64,000 nt of DNA from Neoalteromonas arenosi (GTDB lineage: Bacteria > Pseudomonadota > Gammaproteobacteria > Enterobacterales > Alteromonadaceae): NCBI RefSeq assembly GCF_030362855.1, contig NZ_JAUCBP010000007.1:186001-250000 (forward strand), in the 5' to 3' direction. A program made the position numbers and the translations under genes. Below are positions 62,099 through 64,000 of the stretch, piece by piece. The notes under the pieces are model-generated. The model was not told the DNA's origin, searched no databases, and worked only from the letters and a program-made list of their open reading frames with translations. Within the stretch, counting starts at the first letter, position 1. Every line of letters starts with the position of its first letter.

Positions 62099-63517
62099 TT
62101 ATTGATTTGAATGGGTTTTTTCAACATATCGCTGATAATATTCAGATGATTTAAACCGCTCATACCACTGCTGGGGTTCAATCAATCGCTTCGAAATATC
62201 GTTTTCGTCGGTCATCTCTAATATGTCAAATATGACCTTGGGAGAGTGGTGCGGTGAAATACGTTTTTCTGTGAAATACTCGATCGCGTCAGGTTGTGAT
62301 GGACCGTAATAGGCCATATAACCACCGGTGTCCAAGACCAATAAATAATCCATCATTGCCAACGATTCAATATCAGGGGTATGAATCGTTAATACTACGC
62401 CCGTGCCATTATCAGCTAGAGTGCGAAAGACCTGCATAATTTTGCTCGTATCCCCTGCGGAAAGGCCAGAGCAACATTCATCAGCAAATAAGAACTTAGG
62501 TTCCAGTACCATTTCCATCGCAAGGTTTACACGTTGGCGCTGGCCTCCACTAATAACATTGGCTCTGTGGTTTACTACGTGTGTTAAGCCAACCATTTGC
62601 ACAATTTCCAATGCACGTTTCGTAAGTGCTTCATTTGGCCATGAGATTGGTAACCGTAGCTTACTAGCGTACTCAATATTTTCGAGTACGGTTAAGTAGT
62701 CTTGGACAACATCGAACTGTGGTACGTATTTTAATTTCCGGCTTAAGGTCTGGTTCTTGAGCAATGACCGACCATTCAAATGGAGTTTACCCTCACTTGG
62801 TTCTTTTAAACCGCATAAAACCTTCATTAATGTTGATTTACCAGCACCGCTTGGGCCAATAATTCCTACAAAAGAACCTGAATGTAGCTTTAAATTGATG
62901 TCATGTAAGATGCTTCTGCCAGACTCTGTTTTGACAGATAGTGCTTTTGTTTGCAAGACGTCATTTTCCGCGACACACACTTCGAGTTCATTATTGCTGG
63001 CATCAAGTGAGAAATCATACCTGTCAATGCGGATGGTTTTTTCACTCAAAGTTTTGCTTGGCCGGTCATTCATCGATATTTGCCAACTCTTGTCAAAGCT
63101 GATGCTGCCGGCCAGCCAATCAAGCGTCGGGGAATTCAATTGGATATCGCACTGAGGATTAGCTCCGAGACTGTACCTTCTAGACGGCTCGAGTTTATAG
63201 TAATGAACATTTTTCTTTGAGAAATTGGAGGTCAGATCTTTACGACCCTGCTCAAGCGCTTTTTCAATATCTTTTATACAAAAGCTGACTTTTTCAGACC
63301 CTAAACACAACTTTCGAGTTTTATCGACTCTAGCAACCGAGACAGTTTGTCGATTGACTAACAATATACTTGTCTGACTGATATCGCGGACCAAAAAAGA
63401 GCCATCATCTAGCTTCATAATTAAGACATGCTTTTCTGCGACCAGATGATGATCAATTTGAAATAAGTTTTCAGCACTACTGCCTATAGTAAAGCTTGCT
63501 GGTAACGAATCCCCCAT
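62099..63517 (-). CDS. FHA-domain ABC ATPase (ABCG-type), no permease domain
   Basis: A 472-residue soluble protein. Residues 1-85 and 105-180 look like two FHA-type phosphothreonine-binding folds (FQIDHHLVAEKHVLIMKLDDGSFLVRDIS; YSLGANPQCDIQLNSPTLDWLAG). Residues 190-430 are an ABC ATPase with Walker A GPSGAGKST (221-229), signature ISGGQRQRVNLAMEM and Walker B FLFADECCSGLS, closest to the ABCG/WHITE group. Those usually carry a fused permease; here the chain ends instead at 472. The membrane partners are probably the two neighbours. The gene begins one base after the stop of the upstream gene. Confidence 0.87.
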   Translation of the reverse strand: MGDSLPASFTIGSSAENLFQIDHHLVAEKHVLIMKLDDGSFLVRDISQTSILLVNRQTVSVARVDKTRKLCLGSEKVSFCIKDIEKALEQGRKDLTSNFSKKNVHYYKLEPSRRYSLGANPQCDIQLNSPTLDWLAGSISFDKSWQISMNDRPSKTLSEKTIRIDRYDFSLDASNNELEVCVAENDVLQTKALSVKTESGRSILHDINLKLHSGSFVGIIGPSGAGKSTLMKVLCGLKEPSEGKLHLNGRSLLKNQTLSRKLKYVPQFDVVQDYLTVLENIEYASKLRLPISWPNEALTKRALEIVQMVGLTHVVNHRANVISGGQRQRVNLAMEMVLEPKFLFADECCSGLSAGDTSKIMQVFRTLADNGTGVVLTIHTPDIESLAMMDYLLVLDTGGYMAYYGPSQPDAIEYFTEKRISPHHSPKVIFDILEMTDENDISKRLIEPQQWYERFKSSEYYQRYVEKTHSNQ

Positions 63518-63518
63518 G

Positions 63519-64000
63519 CTAGCAACCTTCAGATAATCGTTTAGAGGTAATCATTAAACCTACTTTTGTAATTAAGAGACCTAAAATGCAAATAGCTAAC
63601 AATGCAACATAACATTTCCACAAATGATAATGAGTGAACAACAGAGGCCTGCCTTCAACATTGGCTAAGAAGTCTTGCCATAAAGCGAGCCTGACTCCCG
63701 CGAGATGTTGACCTTGCTTGACATCTTTGACGATTGACTCAACATTTCGCCTAAAATTTTCATTAATTTTGCTTACAATATTTGTAGTAGTTCTCTCATC
63801 TAATTGCTCGAGTAATTGGACAGCTCTTGCTTTATCTGTCGACTGTAGTGCAGATAAAATATCTCTATAAAGAGGATTTTCAGGGCGGAAACGTAAGCTA
63901 TTACTAAGATGTGTGATGATAACTTTACTCGCGGTGGGATAGATTACACTATCGCTGAGTAAGTACTCGAATGAAGCTTCATCGGGTACCTTAACCTGAG
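63519..64000 (-). CDS. Membrane protein, C-terminal part (runs off right edge)
   Basis: The last 160 codons of a gene entering from the right; it ends at TAG (63519-63521), one base before the ATG of the FHA-ABC gene. The visible part is helical and polar (YRDILSALQSTDKARAVQLLEQLDE, VSKINENFRRNVESIVKDVKQ). It ends in a single membrane helix (CYVALLAICILGLLITKVGLMI) and a short basic tail. The orientation suggests an exported or periplasmic domain anchored C-terminally, or the last helix of a permease-like protein for the ATPase. Family not recognised from this part. Confidence 0.75.
   Translation of the reverse strand, partial: QVKVPDEASFEYLLSDSVIYPTASKVIITHLSNSLRFRPENPLYRDILSALQSTDKARAVQLLEQLDERTTTNIVSKINENFRRNVESIVKDVKQGQHLAGVRLALWQDFLANVEGRPLLFTHYHLWKCYVALLAICILGLLITKVGLMITSKRLSEGC

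Overview
The window is 64 kb of chromosome from a marine-type gammaproteobacterium, most likely Alteromonadales. This is judged from gene families and moderate GC, not from a marker gene. Pointers are a PEP-CTERM protein with a second likely one, a GH81 beta-1,3-glucanase, an exported tricorn-like protease, a His-rich TonB receptor with Zur-type operators, and a bacterial-type cca. The DNA is mostly dense and clean. The exception is a patchy accessory stretch between about 3.7 and 18 kb.

Layout. 1-3.7 kb: a truncated exported hydrolase, a DUF3754 membrane protein and a CPBP protease. 3.7-18 kb (accessory): a PEP-CTERM LamG-like protein; a truncated periplasmic gene cut by an inactivated IS256-family remnant; two small membrane proteins divergent from a membrane-anchored AraC regulator; a decayed tRNA-Leu(CAA)-like sequence; a PIN / XRE-ImmA pair; a TIR-TM-TPR protein with twelve near-identical 48-residue repeats; a membrane-anchored serine hydrolase; a lipoprotein translationally coupled to a second TIR protein; and a small unknown gene.

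18-27.6 kb: a compact envelope locus. It holds an aspartic-protease/PDZ lipoprotein, a YbbAP-like ABC transporter, an exported DJ-1/PfpI protein, an OmpR-type regulator with its histidine kinase, a periplasmic protein of unknown function and a CDF metal exporter. Four intergenic sites share the architecture TTTCAC-N5-TTTCAC followed 11 nt later by a -10-like hexamer, so these genes look like one two-component regulon.

27.6-41.5 kb: an M23-like protein, an exported methyltransferase, a small lipoprotein, an Fe-alcohol dehydrogenase coupled to a thioesterase, an arsR-arsC-arsH-acr3 arsenic operon behind a strong promoter and palindromic operator, an M3 peptidase lipoprotein, a secreted EEP-family hydrolase and a tricorn-like protease.

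41.7-51.9 kb: a zinc-acquisition island. It has a ZrgA-like His-rich protein with MerC, two DUF3299 proteins flanking a small periplasmic protein, an ABC transporter, a TonB receptor with four His/acid-rich segments, and a PhoX-like Tat protein coupled to a COG0523 GTPase. Zur-type boxes sit in three intergenic regions.

52-64 kb: a probable PEP-CTERM protein and a multidomain GH81 laminarinase, an exported EEP plus acid-phosphatase fusion, a dual-specificity phosphatase, cca, and a right-edge operon of a TerB-like membrane protein, an FHA-ABC ATPase and a truncated membrane protein. Sequence comparisons here are from memory and inspection; no database search was run.
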